Source: Platerodrilus igneus
Taxonomy: Eukaryota; Arthropoda; Insecta; Coleoptera; Lycidae
Assembly (NCBI GenBank): GCA_036346225.1
Contig: JARFIW010001216.1
Span: forward strand, 1,276,501-1,340,500
DNA: 64,000 nt
Reading direction: 5' to 3'
The notes under the pieces are model-generated. The model saw nothing but the letters and a program-made list of their open reading frames with translations. It did not search any database and had not been told where the DNA came from. The translations under genes were made by a program, and so were the position numbers. Below, piece by piece: positions 1 to 11,064 of the stretch; position 1 is the stretch's first letter, and each line of letters begins with the position of its first letter.

Positions 1-1755
1 TGAAAAGTTATACCCCACATTTTATACTGGTATCGATTTCGCAGACAATATAAAAGGTTGGTACATTGTTAAGTTGGAAAGAACTGTAAGTAAATTTACA
101 TCTAAATCTAAGTTAAGTTTTTCGAGGACGATTCCTTCAACTAAGAGAACGTCAGGTAGGAAAGTTTGTTTGGTTTCGTTAGCTTGTTCATCGTTAAGTA
201 ACGACAGTAACTATTCGCTGTTTTAAGTGCGTTATACGCGATGCAATGCGTTTAAGCTCAATCTCTGTAAATTCTACATAGGTTTTATGAAATATATTGT
301 TGATGTCGTCAAGAGATTGTTTAATTTCATAAGTATTTTAATGTAGATTAGATACTATTACACGAGGAATTGATTGACCTTCTGCTTCTAGAGCTAATAT
401 AGCTTTTAACTGCAATCACTTATCATTTTGATTTGTTGCCGGTTTAATATTGCGCGACTCCAACTCAAAGATCGTTTCAAAAGCTTTAAGGTGTACAGGA
501 TTTATTGTACTACAGTGTGTGTGAGAAAGTAGATATACCAAGATAAATTTTCAGGTGATTACGATAGTTGTGTTAAGGACAAAATTTTCTCTAAGAAAGA
601 AACAGAAACCTATAGTTAATTATATAGAATATAAGAAAACGGTTTAAAATCACGGCAAACAAAGATAATATGATAGTTAACTAAAATTTAAACTTAAAAC
701 AGCTTTCAATAAACTAAACCAAAATTGATTAAAACAGGTATATACTCAACTTAATATATCAAAAAAATTTTTCATACTTACAAAATGAATTATTTAATCC
801 AAAAAACCATTTTGGTTCATTCACAAGTGAGGTTAAGATAATTGTTAAACACATTCCAAAGGTACACAACACTATTTTTATAAGGAAATATACATAATAC
901 TGTTTTGAAAAGGAATAAATTATAGTACATTTAAAACTGCATGGTTAAGGTAATTTAAAAATGTAAACAAATATTTAATGAAAATGACAGTTTCAACCTG
1001 TTAAATTAAGATGTATGGTCCCTCCAATGGAAGCAACGCATAAGGTAGAAAAATAACTAAAGGTAACTGATTTTAAAAGTCGCCATATTAAACATCTGAA
1101 AATCACTAGAAAAATTTAAAATTATTAATTATTAGATATTTGAGTGAAAAACCTAATTTTCCTACAAAGATTAAATATATTCAAAACTAACATCTTACAA
1201 GACAAATTAGAGGTTAAGACAAATTTAATTTCAACCCACGTGTAATGGACGCCACTCTTACGCTTCCGACGTTTGGCATTATTGCGCAATTGTTAATTAT
1301 AACATGATTACGCGGTAAATTGTATCAAATACCAACACGTTTACAAGTGATACATTGATCAAATTTACAATAGAAATGAAAGCAGTGTACTCACGCGTAT
1401 TCCTGTTACATCTCAGGGCCCACGTTGTGGGTTACATCACGCCATTGTTGAGTCCAAATTCATCCGTCTATCCCCTTTTCCCTTCGTAGCAGAACGATAG
1501 GAGCAACCAGGTGTAGGGAACGATAAAAGGTAGAGATAAGGAAACCTACATCCTAAAAAAGGGAAAAGACAGACACCACGACACAGGTAGATGTCACCGG
1601 CTTGAAGTCTCGTGGCTAATAATTTCGTGTCACTCCGCGCGCGCTTGCGCCATTCACTCCGCGCCTGCGCATTCTTTTGCGCAACTGCAACTGTCCGGAA
1701 TGACGGAAATGGACAAGTTTATTTCAAAATATTCGCGGGAACTTACCCACATAAT
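1..1755. other. AT-rich intergenic or intronic DNA, no gene recognised
   Basis: I see no open frame with a recognisable domain on either strand. A CpG-richer patch lies at about 1400-1700. Two short stretches (about 1230-1260 and 1415-1450) faintly resemble degenerate retroelement leader sequence on the minus strand, but too weakly to call. This DNA lies on the 3' side of the minus-strand BEL/Pao remnant, so decayed retroelement sequence is possible. Confidence 0.5.
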
Positions 1756-1759
1756 TTAT

Positions 1760-2590
1760 ACTTAATCTAAAAGTGATACATTGCCGATTTTTGGCATGTA
1801 ACAATTAACGCCCACCCTGAGCAAACCACGCGTATCCGGAAAGGAAGTGAAAGGGCTAAGCGATTTAGTCACTGATATACCAGTTGGGATATTATAAATA
1901 TCTTGAGGGAACACCTCTTGTTGAATCCTTTTCATCCAAATATGAAGTGAATATTGTTGTTCAGCTATCCTTGCGCAACTCTAACGGCGTTCGCAAATTA
2001 GAAATATGGTGGCAAACATATGTAATAAATCGAGATATTTTCGATAAATCTGAAAATCGAGTAATCGGTGAGTCCAAAAAATTGTCTGAAATGACAACAT
2101 TTAATGAAAAAGTTCTCATTTCCTCTTCAAGTGACGATGAATCTACTAAACGAGATAAGCGATGAGATGGCCATTCTACTTTTAGAAGTTGAAGTCTTGG
2201 AAGGCCCTTCCACCATAAATGATGTTTTAACAATTCTGAAGCTAAAGACCACGACCGGTATAATCAGCTGGGTTTTTTTGATAATTTAATATACAACCAG
2301 GATGTTGAAGGAATGTGGTCTTGAATATGTGAAATACGATTGCAGACGTATGTTTTTCAATTGTGCATCAATGATTTAATCCAAGCTAGCGCAACGGTTG
2401 AATCGGACCAAGTAACAATACTATCAACAGACAACTGAGTTTTGTAAGTAACTAGGTCAAATTCTACCAAATCTGACAACAGAAGTGTACCACAAAACTC
2501 CAAATAAGTCAAAGAAATACGATGGGTATAGTTTGAACAATCTAAAATCTGCTTTACGTCATAAATTAATAGATATACCAACATAAACAA
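1760..2590 (-). pseudogene. BEL/Pao retrotransposon pol remnant (RNase H to integrase start)
   Basis: Read on the minus strand from 2590 downward, the translation follows the order of BEL/Pao polyproteins. First comes an RNase H-type segment with LEFCGTLLLSDLVEF followed by IVTWSDSTVALAWI. About 2230-2350 gives KNPADYTGRGL, the decayed form of the ENPADCxSRG motif that follows RNase H in this superfamily. Next are KHHLWWKGLPRL and a linker containing NFLDSPITRFSDLSKISR. At about 1800-1870 LSPFTSFPDTRGLLRVG matches the region that opens the integrase zinc domain. Several stops and frame changes separate these blocks, so the copy is dead. No LTRs were identified, and gag, protease, RT and the integrase core are absent here. 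RNase H cleaves the RNA strand of the RNA-DNA hybrid during reverse transcription. Confidence 0.82.
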
Positions 2591-2599
2591 ATATATATT

Positions 2600-3075
2600 T
2601 CCTTTCTATCTTTAATAAATTTCACACGTTAAGTTGGTTAAAAATTCAACGTTCCCGACTCTTCGAACAAATTAATATTCAATTAAAGTAGGAATGTTCT
2701 CATCAATAATTCATTTTTTATTGTACACGAATTAAACAATACACTAAAATATGTAAACATTATTAGCAATCTGAAGTCAACAAATTAAACAGCTGTAGTT
2801 TTGTACTAAAAGCGTCTCTATTAATTAAAATCAATAAAGGAAAATTGATAAAACATGAAACATCGGAAAAATAATTGATCAAAGTAAAAGATGAGGCCGA
2901 TCGACAGCCAGATACACCTTATAAGATCCAGCGTTAGATCCACCGAAACCATCGCCGGATCGACCGGATCCAGCGCTGGGTTTTGACGTCACAGCTGCGT
3001 GATTAGTTTTCTTTAACTCTGCGGATAAACAACACCATACAGCACCCTTAATTGAGGAAAAATCCACTCCAAAAT
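2600..3075. other. Unassigned spacer between BEL/Pao and Polinton fragments
   Basis: AT-rich sequence with a GC-richer patch near 2890-3000. A 62-codon minus-strand frame at 2879-3067 is open but matches no family I know; it could be the decayed continuation of the polymerase fragment just upstream of it on the minus strand. Confidence 0.35.
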
Positions 3076-3079
3076 TTTT

Positions 3080-3525
3080 TCAATGCTTTTGTATAAAGCA
3101 CGCGAATTTGATTATCGTATATGGATAGCACCACATCATAGAGAGGTCTAATATCAAGAATCCAGCATAAATGGATTTGTCATAAGTCACTTTCACCTGG
3201 TCCATGATATCCGAATTCGGGCAAGCGATCAAACTACTCCCCCACAAATAATTTCCTTCCATCTCCCAGCTAGTAACAATTTTTACATTTACGCGAATGT
3301 CCATATTCTCCATGGTTTTCTCGAAAATCGCGATATTCATTAATTAGAAAAAGTCTTTTCAAACGCATTTTTCGCCCGTGTTCTCAACCCCGTGTTGAGT
3401 TCGATGTACGGTTTCAGCCATGGAGACTGCTCAAATTCCATGACCCGCTGGATCGTCATGAGTCGGAGCCAATTCTTCAAACACCGCTTAAGATTTCGGT
3501 AGTGTATGATGGAACACGGGAACAA
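3080..3525 (-). pseudogene. Polinton/Maverick-type DNA polymerase B fragment
   Basis: Two adjoining minus-strand frames (3525-3340, then 3340-3080) together give a piece of a protein-primed family-B DNA polymerase of the Polinton/Maverick type. The first contains WLKPYIELNTGLRTRAKNAF. The second continues with FEKTMENMDIRVNVKIVTSW and later VTYDKSIYAGFLILDLS. Known relatives read NSVFGKTMEN at the junction, so the conserved asparagine-rich segment is damaged where the frame changes. The fragment covers about 140 residues, against more than 1000 for the whole enzyme, and no integrase, ATPase or capsid genes are nearby. It is a decayed scrap of a large self-replicating DNA transposon, lying next to a gypsy fragment on the opposite strand. 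Confidence 0.75.
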
Positions 3526-3534
3526 GCACTATGG

Positions 3535-3640
3535 CTCGCCCAAAGACTTTATGTGATGCGTTGGTTCATGCTTTAGAGTTCGAGGTGGCAAAACAAGCGA
3601 CAGATTTAGTTTGGCCAGGTACGATGCTCTAGAAAGGAGA
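3535..3640 (+). pseudogene. Ty3/gypsy gag C-terminal fragment
   Basis: A short plus-strand frame reads RPKTLCDALVHALEFEVAKQA, typical of the end of the capsid region in insect Ty3/gypsy Gag proteins (consensus form: RPKTLxDALxxALEFEAAKQA). It ends at a stop near 3628. The next recognisable part of the same element is the integrase at about 4100, so protease, RT and RNase H have been deleted or have decayed beyond recognition between 3640 and 4060. Gag forms the virus-like particle of the retrotransposon. Confidence 0.6.
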
Positions 3641-4065
3641 GGAATCAAGGAAATGTAGACGAGGTGATTCGACAAATAGTGCGTGACAAGCAATTACAGG
3701 AAAAGGGGCTACGACGCGAGAACTGCAGATTTAGGTACAAGCAGAATCGATGTAAGGGGTTCTAGAAAGAACACGAGAAGCCAAAATTAATAGAGTGGGT
3801 TGATGGAACGGGTCGAAAATCGACCTGCAAAAATTTTGCCCGCGCCTTACGAGTAAAATATGATCTTGTTTGCCGGAGTGATCGGCGATGATTGGCAGCC
3901 AGTATAGTTGCGAACGGAACAAAAGAATGACAACGACCTACGCGTCATTGTAATTTGGAAATTCGGAAGAGAACGTTCTCCTGGTACTACATTAATGTGT
4001 TGATTAGCACCCTGAAATTATATTAGGCACAATGGGATTCTCCGATTGTAGAGAATGGAATCTTG

Positions 4066-4133
4066 GTGCGATCTTTGGAGAGTGGATATTGATTCCTGAG
4101 TGCGATCCTTGGAGAGTGGAGATAGATTCCTGA
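4066..4133 (+). repeat. 34-bp direct tandem duplication
   Basis: Two head-to-tail copies (4066-4099 and 4100-4133) share the start GTGCGATCYTTGGAGAGTGG and the end GATTCCTGA, with about three mismatches. They lie just before the integrase zinc-binding domain. 34 is not a multiple of three, so the duplication itself shifts the reading frame of the gypsy pol. Confidence 0.85.
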
Positions 4134-5165
4134 GTGCGATTCAGGCCGTGGTGGTTCCTAAAACTCGAGTGTCGGAGGTTTTAGGACATCTGCATAGTGG
4201 AAGCTCCGGAGAACACTTCCGCATTAAGAAGGCTCTGAAGAAACTCCGAGCAAGATTTTACTGGGTAGACTGCAAAGATGATGTAACAAAGTGCTGTCTC
4301 AAGTGTTCAACTGTGCGCACTATTGGGAAACAGTTATGCTCCAATGATGCAGTATAACGAGGGGATCCCTCTAAGAGAGTGACAATCCAGGAATAAGTAC
4401 ATTTTGGTAGCCATGGACTATTTTATGAAGTGGACTAAAGGGTATGTTATACTAAACTAAGAAGTTGCAGCCGTCGCTGACGTGCTGGTAAAGGAATTTG
4501 TCTGACGTTTGGGAGTTCTTATAGAGTTACACCCGATCAGGGTAAAGATTTTAAATCAGCGTTATTCTAAGAAGTTTGCTGGTTTCTGGAGATAAGAAAG
4601 ATCTAAACAACACCACTACACCCGCAAACAGATGGTATTGTAAAGCGAATAAACCGCGCCGTGGATAAGTATCTTTTCAATGTGGTCTCCTAACATTAGA
4701 GAGACTGGTAGTAATATTCGCATCTATTTTTATTGGCTTATAGGTCTTCGGTTCATGAGAGACCTGGAATGGCATCTGCATGTACTATGCTGGAACGCAG
4801 ATATGGCTACCGTGTGATCTTGAGTTGGGATGTAGGACCGGGAATGACATCGTAGATCCCAATTATGCCGAGAAGCTCAAGCGCAAGATGCACAACATTC
4901 ACGGTGACATTAGGAAAAATATCAGATCGCAAACCACCGGATGAAGATTAGATATAGCATAAAGGCGCAGGAGAATGGTTTTTAAGAAGGCAACCGCGCC
5001 TGGTTAAACAACCCCAGACAGAGGCGTGGACTGTCGCCAAAGTTACAAATATATTGGGAGGGTCCGTACGAAATTGTATAAAGGATCAATGGCGTGAGAT
5101 AGCAGGTTCGTAAGCTCCCAAAAGGACAGTAGTGGTGCGCATTAATCGGTTAGCACCCTACGACA
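4100..5165 (+). pseudogene. Ty3/gypsy integrase with GPY/F module (decayed)
   Basis: The plus strand encodes a decayed integrase. The HHCC zinc domain lies at 4150-4330 (VVVPKTRVSEVLGHLHSG, then FRIKKALKKLRARFYW and CCLKCSTV). The start of the core follows at about 4400-4530 (YFMKWTKGYVI, a form of the usual DYFTKWPEAYAI). Across 4560-4930 only scattered core motifs survive. At 5030-5160 the C-terminal GPY/F module is clear: LSPKLQIYWEGPYEIV, then VVVRINRLAPYDND. Many stops and frame changes are present. The enzyme would insert element cDNA into chromosomes. The module ends less than about 110 bp before a macro-domain segment on the same strand, which may be part of the same element. Confidence 0.82.
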
Positions 5166-5267
5166 ATGATGACGTTGGTAGTGCTGAATAGCGACACACA
5201 GTCAAAAGAACAAACAGTTATGCTCGTGAGGATGAATGAAGATCTAGACCGAGCTATAATCGGTTCA

Positions 5268-5677
5268 CGTTTCTGTACATCAGCACCGGCAAAGCGAGAT
5301 TTGAGGTCACGAAATAGATCCCTGGCGCATTGCGTAGCGGCGGATCTTCATATGTCCCAAGGACTTGCTCGGGTATTTAAAAATAAATTTGGTGGTCTGG
5401 ATCAACTTCGCTGACAACAACCATAAGTTGGGAGACCATACGGCTAAAGGACAGACATTGGCGCAACTACTATTTGATGACTAATTAGCAGCCTTCTGGT
5501 AAACTGAACTACCAGAATCTGTAGAAGGTGTTAGTTGACCTCAACGACCAGATGATCAAATTTGAAGATGAGAAGTTGACCATACTAAAGATAAGTTGTG
5601 GGTTCGATGGGCTGGACTGGAAGGTGGTACGAAATACGCTAGAGGTGCTGTTCCAGAACCAGGGGTTCAAACTTTAA
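5268..5677 (+). pseudogene. Macro domain (OARD1/TARG1-like) after gypsy integrase
   Basis: In the frame of 5166-5414 the translation reads RSLAHCVAADLHMSQGLARV, then FKNKFGGLDQLR. After one frame change at about 5411 it continues NYYLMTN, KLNYQNL, LKISCGFDGLDWKVV and LEVLFQNQGFKL, ending at 5677. Order and spacing match the macro domain of the OARD1/TARG1 group, whose motifs are SLAHCxSED-R-GAGIAxxFKKKFGG, YYLITK, Y-NL and IGCGLDxLxW. These enzymes bind ADP-ribose and remove it from proteins. Two in-frame stops lie in the second half, so this copy is dead. It directly follows the GPY/F module of the gypsy integrase on the same strand. Whether the intact element carried it as a pol fusion or a separate ORF cannot be told from one copy. 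Confidence 0.78.
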
Positions 5678-5699
5678 TGTGTGCTACAATCTAAATGGT

Positions 5700-6415
5700 A
5701 CGGTGCCTGCTAAGAAGAGTTGATTTTAGAAGATAGAATTGTAGTTTTAGTGTAAAGAAGATGATACCTGTACTGTTTACTATTAGTTTTGAAAATAAAT
5801 TGTTACGAAAGCTTTTAAAAATTTTATTATATCTGCGAGTTGTTGAAAAAACTGGTGTACTCAATTTGAAAAAAGAATTATTGTTTGTACAAATAGAGTT
5901 CTTGTTACATTACAATGTAGTGCCTAACAAATGTTAACATTAACTCATAAATTTCTTTTGTATTTATTACATTGTTAATCTACATGTCTTATGCTAATAA
6001 CATGCCTGAATGTATGACGGATTATTATAGCCTCTAAAATAGTTCACAACCAATGCCACAGTGTAAAGCAGAAGTCCCATACCATGTACTTATATCACTA
6101 CTCAATAGTAACCTCGCAATGACAAAATTAACTAAACAATTTTAACTGTACAGTGTGTCTCAAATTAGGTGGTTAATATTATTTTCTGATACTGTTCAAG
6201 GGACATCTGTAATAATTGTTGTTACACCCCAACCCATTTTACCACACCTTACAAGGTAACATGCATCATAGACACAACTTAAAAGTACATACAGTAATTA
6301 ATAAAGAATCGCAGCAATATAACTTTTCTTTTTTCATAAATTCTGTACAAACAATTACCGCAGGTTCAAATTACGTTTACATTTACCCATACGAGTAGTT
6401 ATTCACGAAGGAAAA
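5700..6415. other. AT-rich DNA, no gene seen
   Basis: No recognisable coding or repeat structure. It follows the gypsy/macro remnant and may include that element's decayed 3' region, but I found no LTR pair. Confidence 0.5.
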
Positions 6416-6427
6416 TTGTGTACACCA

Positions 6428-6548
6428 AACTTCCTACACTCAAAACTTCCCGGACTTCCTCGAACTTCCCCGAATTTTCTCGGACTTGCCGGACTTCTAG
6501 GGACTTTTCGGACTTCCCGGGACTTTCTCGGAGTTGCTAAGACTTCCT
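6428..6548 (+). repeat. Degenerate short tandem repeat around CGGACTTCC
   Basis: About eight to ten irregular copies of an 8-14-bp unit near CGGACTTCC (variants CGAACTTCCC, CGGACTTGC, CGGACTTTT, AAGACTTCC) lie head to tail. The open frame through the array is a by-product of the repeat. Confidence 0.75.
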
Positions 6549-6889
6549 ATTTAATGTACGCCAAACTTTTTTCACACCCATATAATATCACTTACAAATC
6601 AGCGAATATTGATTCTTTCCCAAAAAATTAGGAACGGGTGGGACTTTAGAGCTGAAATCATAAAAAACCCAGTCCGGTTCCGGCCAGTCTGAGTATATAG
6701 AAAATCTGACATGGACTGATCCTGGTACATAAACTCGGTCCGAAATCGCACCAAACTAGACCGGGTTTCGAGCTTTCGGGCGGAGCGCAGCCATCTATTA
6801 CAAATAGATTGTACACACAGATTTATAATTTTTATTAACAAGAATTTTTCGTGTCATTGTAGTGATACTCTATTTATGTATAATTACAT

Positions 6890-7885
6890 CATCATCATTA
6901 GGTCTTTAGTCCTGAAACTGGTTATACGCGTACCCTCATTGTTTCCTATTCTGAACTAACCTATACATTTCCCTGAAACTTGCACAGTCTGCATTTATTA
7001 CTATCTGACCTAGGTCTACATCTACATCCTTTTTTCTATCTCTGCTTGTAATAGATTCCATAGTATTCCCCAAAAATGCCTTAGAACGTATTCTGCCCGT
7101 CTATTTCTCCTTTTTTTTTCTTCCACAGATACCTTTTTTCCCATACTATTTCTATAACCTATTTGTTATTAACTTTGTCTGTACATCCTTTGTCTCCTAC
7201 ATCCGAACCACAACATTTCAAAAGTCTGCTACCGTTTTTCTGTTTGCTTTTCTTACTGCCCGTTTCTATGTGTGTCGTTTTTGATCATAGGCGCTGTTCT
7301 TTCTTGCTAGGTGCAGTTCGGTACCCTTCTATTGTTTTACAATTATATACCCTATTTTTCTGACATTTAGTGGTTGTGAAGGGGGGTAGGCAGGCTGTGG
7401 CTGCCAAGTTCCCCCAACACTTAAACGTTTACCAATTTAATATTTTTCCAAGATATCTTTTCGCACAGTCAACATTAGTTCCAGATACTTCACAACCAAC
7501 AAGTTGTTTATAATAATCATCAGATTTATCTGCGCTTATTTTTTTGTCATTAGGTTTTCCGTCTCAAAACTGGTTGGATACGTACCTGCACTTATTTATA
7601 TTCTGAGGTAGCTTACACAGTTCCCTGAAATTCCCACACAGCCTATATACAGCTCGGTTCCGCTTCTATTGTTTTCTAAATATATGCCCTATTTTATCGA
7701 AATTCAGTGATATGTGTAAGGGGTTAAGCAGCCTGTGGCTGTCAAGATCCCCCAACACTTAGACATTTGCCGAATTAATAGTTTTCCAGTAAATCCTTTC
7801 CACAATTAATATTATTCGAGAATATTGCACAACTAATACCTGTAGCTTCTTATAATAATCATCATGTTTAAGTACATTTATTCTT
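6890..7885 (-). repeat. Extra tandem copies of the RTE 3' terminal unit
   Basis: The 3' end of the LINE occurs three times in a row, each marked by an AACTGGTTGKATRCGTA-like core: near 6915-6935, near 7570-7590, and near 7910-7930 (the last joined to the LINE body). The first two repeats also share a block near 7375-7520 and 7705-7865, with a GGCTGTGGCTG segment, CCCCCAACACTTA and a closing TTATAATAATCATCA. The copies differ by roughly 15-25%, so the repetition is old. Confidence 0.7.
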
Positions 7886-8454
7886 TTCGTCATTAGTGTA
7901 TGCATCTTGGAACTGGTTGTATGCGTATCTCCATTATTTCTATTCTGAGCTGGTCTACACATTTCTCTAAAATTCCTACAGTCTGCATCTTTCACTATCT
8001 GTGTGCAATAGTCTAACCTAGGTATACCTCTACTTCTCTTTTTTTCCTATCTCTGCTTTTAATATATTCCGCATTATTTCCTCATGCCGTACTATGTGGC
8101 CTATCATCCTATCTCTCCTCTTTTTGATCATTTTCCATATACTTCTTTATTCCTCTACCATTTTTAGTACCTCTTTGTTCTTAATTTTATCTGTCTATGA
8201 TATCTTCATCATACGTCTGTAGCACCACATTTCAAAGGCTTCTACCTTTTTCTTGTCCGCTTCTCCTACTGTCCAAGCTTCACAGCCGTACAGTGCTGTG
8301 CTCCATACATATGTGTTAAGCAATCCTTTCTTTGTTTCTATGTGTGTTATCTTGAAACGCAGTAGTTGCTTTTTCTTGTTAAATGTAGCACTATCTTGTG
8401 CTAGTCTTTGTTTTATATTTTTTGCGCTTTTCTCATCTTGCTTTATTTGACTTC

Positions 8455-9525
8455 CTAGGTAGCAGAAATTCTTAATCTCTTGTAAGTTCTTTGTATTTTT
8501 GTGTTTGATTTATTATTCTCTCCTTTGCATACTAGTACTTTAGTTTTATTTTTGTTAATTTTAATACCGTATTTCTCTGATAGAACCGTTTCCATTTCAT
8601 GAAGAGCAGCTTCTAACTCTTCCTTGCTAGATGCTAATAACCCTATATCATCTGCAAATCTAAGCATATCATTTTTTTGTCCTTGCATAGTAATTCCAAA
8701 TGTCTTCCTGCATTTGACAGTATTCATTACCTCTTGAATGTACAAGTTAAAAATTAATGAGGATAGAACACATCCCTGTCTCACCCCTTTCCTAATGTTT
8801 ACTTCTCTACGTTCCTGCTCTAATTTTATTACTGCTGTTTGCTCTTTGTATAAGCTATGTACTATTCGTCTAAACCTATAACTCATTCCAACCTTTTTGG
8901 GTATTTCGACCATTTTTTCCATTTTAGGTTGTCGAATGTTTTTTTCAGATTTACAAATCCTATATACACGCTTTCTCCTTTTTCTATTGTTTTCTCCATT
9001 ATCTCTCTCAGAGCTAAAATAGCCTCCCGTGTTCCCCTGTTTCGTCTAAACCCAAATTGATCTTCTCCTAGCTCGTTTTTCCATTCGTCTTTGTACAATT
9101 CTAGTTAATATTTTTGACACGTGTGCTGTTAAACCTTACTTTTTTGGTATAGTTACTATGATGTTATGTTTGAAATCTTTGGGTATCTCGCCTGTCTCAC
9201 ACATATAACTTACAAGTTGGAAAAGACGTTCTGTTACTGCTTGTCCAGCGGCTTTTAGAGTTTCTGCTTGCACCTTATCTGTGCCCGGCGCCTTACCATT
9301 TATTATACACTTTAATGCTAATTCAAACTCATCTCTAAGTATAGGATATCTCAAGTCATCATTTTCAATGTTTGATTCCTGTTCTAATGCTGTTAGTTCC
9401 TCTCCTATATATAAACTCCCTATATATTTTTGCCATCTATCCACTTTCTCTACATTTTGTATAATGACGTTTCCTCCCGCGTCGTTTATATTTTTGCTAT
9501 ACGGTTTTATATCCCTAAAATTCAT
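8455..9525 (-). pseudogene. RTE-type LINE reverse transcriptase (frameshifted)
   Basis: Three minus-strand frames cover the RT in order. 9525-9136 carries the linker and the first RT motif (ALKCIINGKAPGTDKVQAET, ending IIVTIPKK). 9098-8883 carries QFGFRRNRGTREAILALRE and a YIGFVNLKKTFD segment, corresponding to the usual FVDLEKAFD; the first catalytic aspartate is replaced by Asn (VNLKKTF). 8922-8455 has VRQGCVLSSLIFNLYI and the catalytic LRFADDIGLLA with FADD intact, followed by EKYGIKINKNKTK. The enzyme makes cDNA at the nicked target. Frame changes near 9130 and 8900, and the altered motif, leave this copy dead. Confidence 0.88.
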
Positions 9526-10120
9526 TCTAATTAATTTGTATGATTCATATGTCTATCCTATTTCCATCTTAGTTTGCACCTCTTTGCACTTTTCATCAAT
9601 TCATTGTTCTTTAGCTTTCCTGCATTTGCGAATAATTTCCCATTTTATGGTTTTGTATCACTGTTTTCCTGTTTCGTCTGATTTATTTTTGTATTTTCGT
9701 CTTTCTTCTATTAAATTCAGGATATTCTTTGTTATCTATAGTTTCTTATTTTCTTTTTGTATATACTCCATAATATCTCTGGCTGCCATGTCTAAGCTGA
9801 ATATAATGTTATTCCATTCTGTTTCTACTTCCTTAGTATAAGATATTTTTTCGGTATCTTTCAACAATTCATTTGACTTTTTTTCGAACCTTTTTTGAAT
9901 ATCTTTAGCTTTTAGTTTCTCAGAGTCAAAGTGCCTTTTACCGTTTCTTTTTTCAAATTTTTAAGCTTAAGTGCGGCCTTCACAGTTACGATGTTGTAGT
10001 CAGTGTCTATATTTGCTCCTTGGTAGCTTCTATAGTCTTTTACTTGATTCCTAAACCGTTGTCTAACATGATGTTGAAATAATGTGTTTGTAATGATTAA
10101 ATTGTTCTTGTCGCAAAATT

Positions 10121-10750
10121 CTAGCAGCCTATTCCCCTGTCGTTTCTCGTGCCTAAACCAAATAAACTTACCACCGCTCCTTCCCTACCCTCGCCTACCA
10201 CTGCATGAAAATCCCCTGTAATTATTAGATTTTCATGTGTTTTTACGTTTCTTAGTATGTCTTCAATTTCCTTGTAGATCGCTTCTACCTCTTCGTCACT
10301 GTAGGTATAGGTGGGCATGTATACTTGTATTATTACTGTGTTTACCGGTTTATATTCTAATCTAACCATGAGCACTCTTTCGTTCTTTTGTGAGTAATTT
10401 CTTACACAGTGTCCTATCTTTTTTCGCAAAACTATCCCCACACACTAATTTCCTTCCTCTGCTCCTGTATGAATTACCCTGAAGTCTCCACTCCAAAAAT
10501 CCCCCGATTCTGGCCACCGAACTTAGCTAATCCCCACTATGTCTAGTGCTAACCTACTCGTTTCACTTTTCAGGTTCCCTAGCTTGCCTACTTGCTTCAT
10601 ACTTTTAACATTCCACGCTCCGACTCGCAAAATGTTCCCGATTCTTATTCTGCACTTTCCCATTGCATCCTCCAAAGTAGTCCTTTTCCGCAGATCCGAA
10701 TGGGGGACTATTTTAACTCCGAAATCTTTTACCCCAGAGAATGCCATCAT
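10121..10750 (-). pseudogene. RTE-type LINE AP-like endonuclease (frameshifted)
   Basis: The minus-strand frame 10750-10523 reads IRVGAWNVKSMKQVGKLGNL, ending with LDIVGIS, the start of the endonuclease/exonuclease/phosphatase fold (WNVRTM, ILGISE). The next frame, 10441-10121, has VMRLEYKP-like sequence, IQVYMPTYTYSDEEVEAIY and LIITGDFHAVVGEG. GDFNA is the usual catalytic motif; here Asn is His. About 80 bp between the two frames is damaged. The enzyme nicks the target DNA to prime reverse transcription. LINE copies of this kind are often mislabelled as craniofacial development protein 2-like in insect annotations. Confidence 0.85.
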
Positions 10751-11064
10751 TTTGTTATAATTTAGGTACGCTGTGTATTTGGGAGGTAATGTGGTGGTTT
10801 TCCGTTGCTTTCAACATCGCGGTAGCGTGTCTTAGACTGCCCTACCGACCCCTATGGTCTCTGCCAATCTAAGTACCGAAAGAGCCGTTGCCCTCTTTCG
10901 GGGACCTGTGTTAGGCTGGTTCCTCACTAACGACCCTACTACTTTGGTTGGACCTGTAGTTTGGATCTTTAGCTCATTGGAACACGCAAGCCATTTCACT
11001 TGTTCTAGTAATCTAGAACTTCGGCAACGAACAGGTCCATTCGAAATGGATGTATAATTTCATG

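Larger units (their letters stand above)
6890..11060 (-). mobile_element. RTE-type LINE, near full length, with repeated 3' end
   Basis: A 4.2-kb minus-strand non-LTR retrotransposon of the RTE type. From 5' (right) to 3' (left): a 5' leader at about 11060-10760; an AP-like endonuclease at 10750-10121; a linker and reverse transcriptase at 9525-8455; and a long 3' untranslated region ending in a TGATGATGATG tail at 6885-6895. The leader and coding parts recur at 44756-51430 and 59160-60910, and the 3' end recurs at 55475-55700, which shows a repeat family. Frameshifts occur in both the endonuclease and RT, so this copy is inactive. Such elements insert by target-primed reverse transcription. 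Confidence 0.85.

Noticed and set aside
1400..1450. Minus-strand sequence resembling a tRNA-Lys primer-binding site (CAACGTGGGCCC)
   Set aside because: Too many mismatches and no LTR or gag next to it; unlike the exact site at 33575.
6416..6631. 71-codon frame rich in short repeated LPRTSPNFLG-like units
   Set aside because: Generated by the CGGACTTCC tandem repeat; no start context or conserved domain.
8857..9060. Plus-strand frames across the LINE regions (also at 9281-9841, 28502-28765 and 44911-45194)
   Set aside because: They are antisense shadows of RTE reverse transcriptase and linker sequence on the minus strand.
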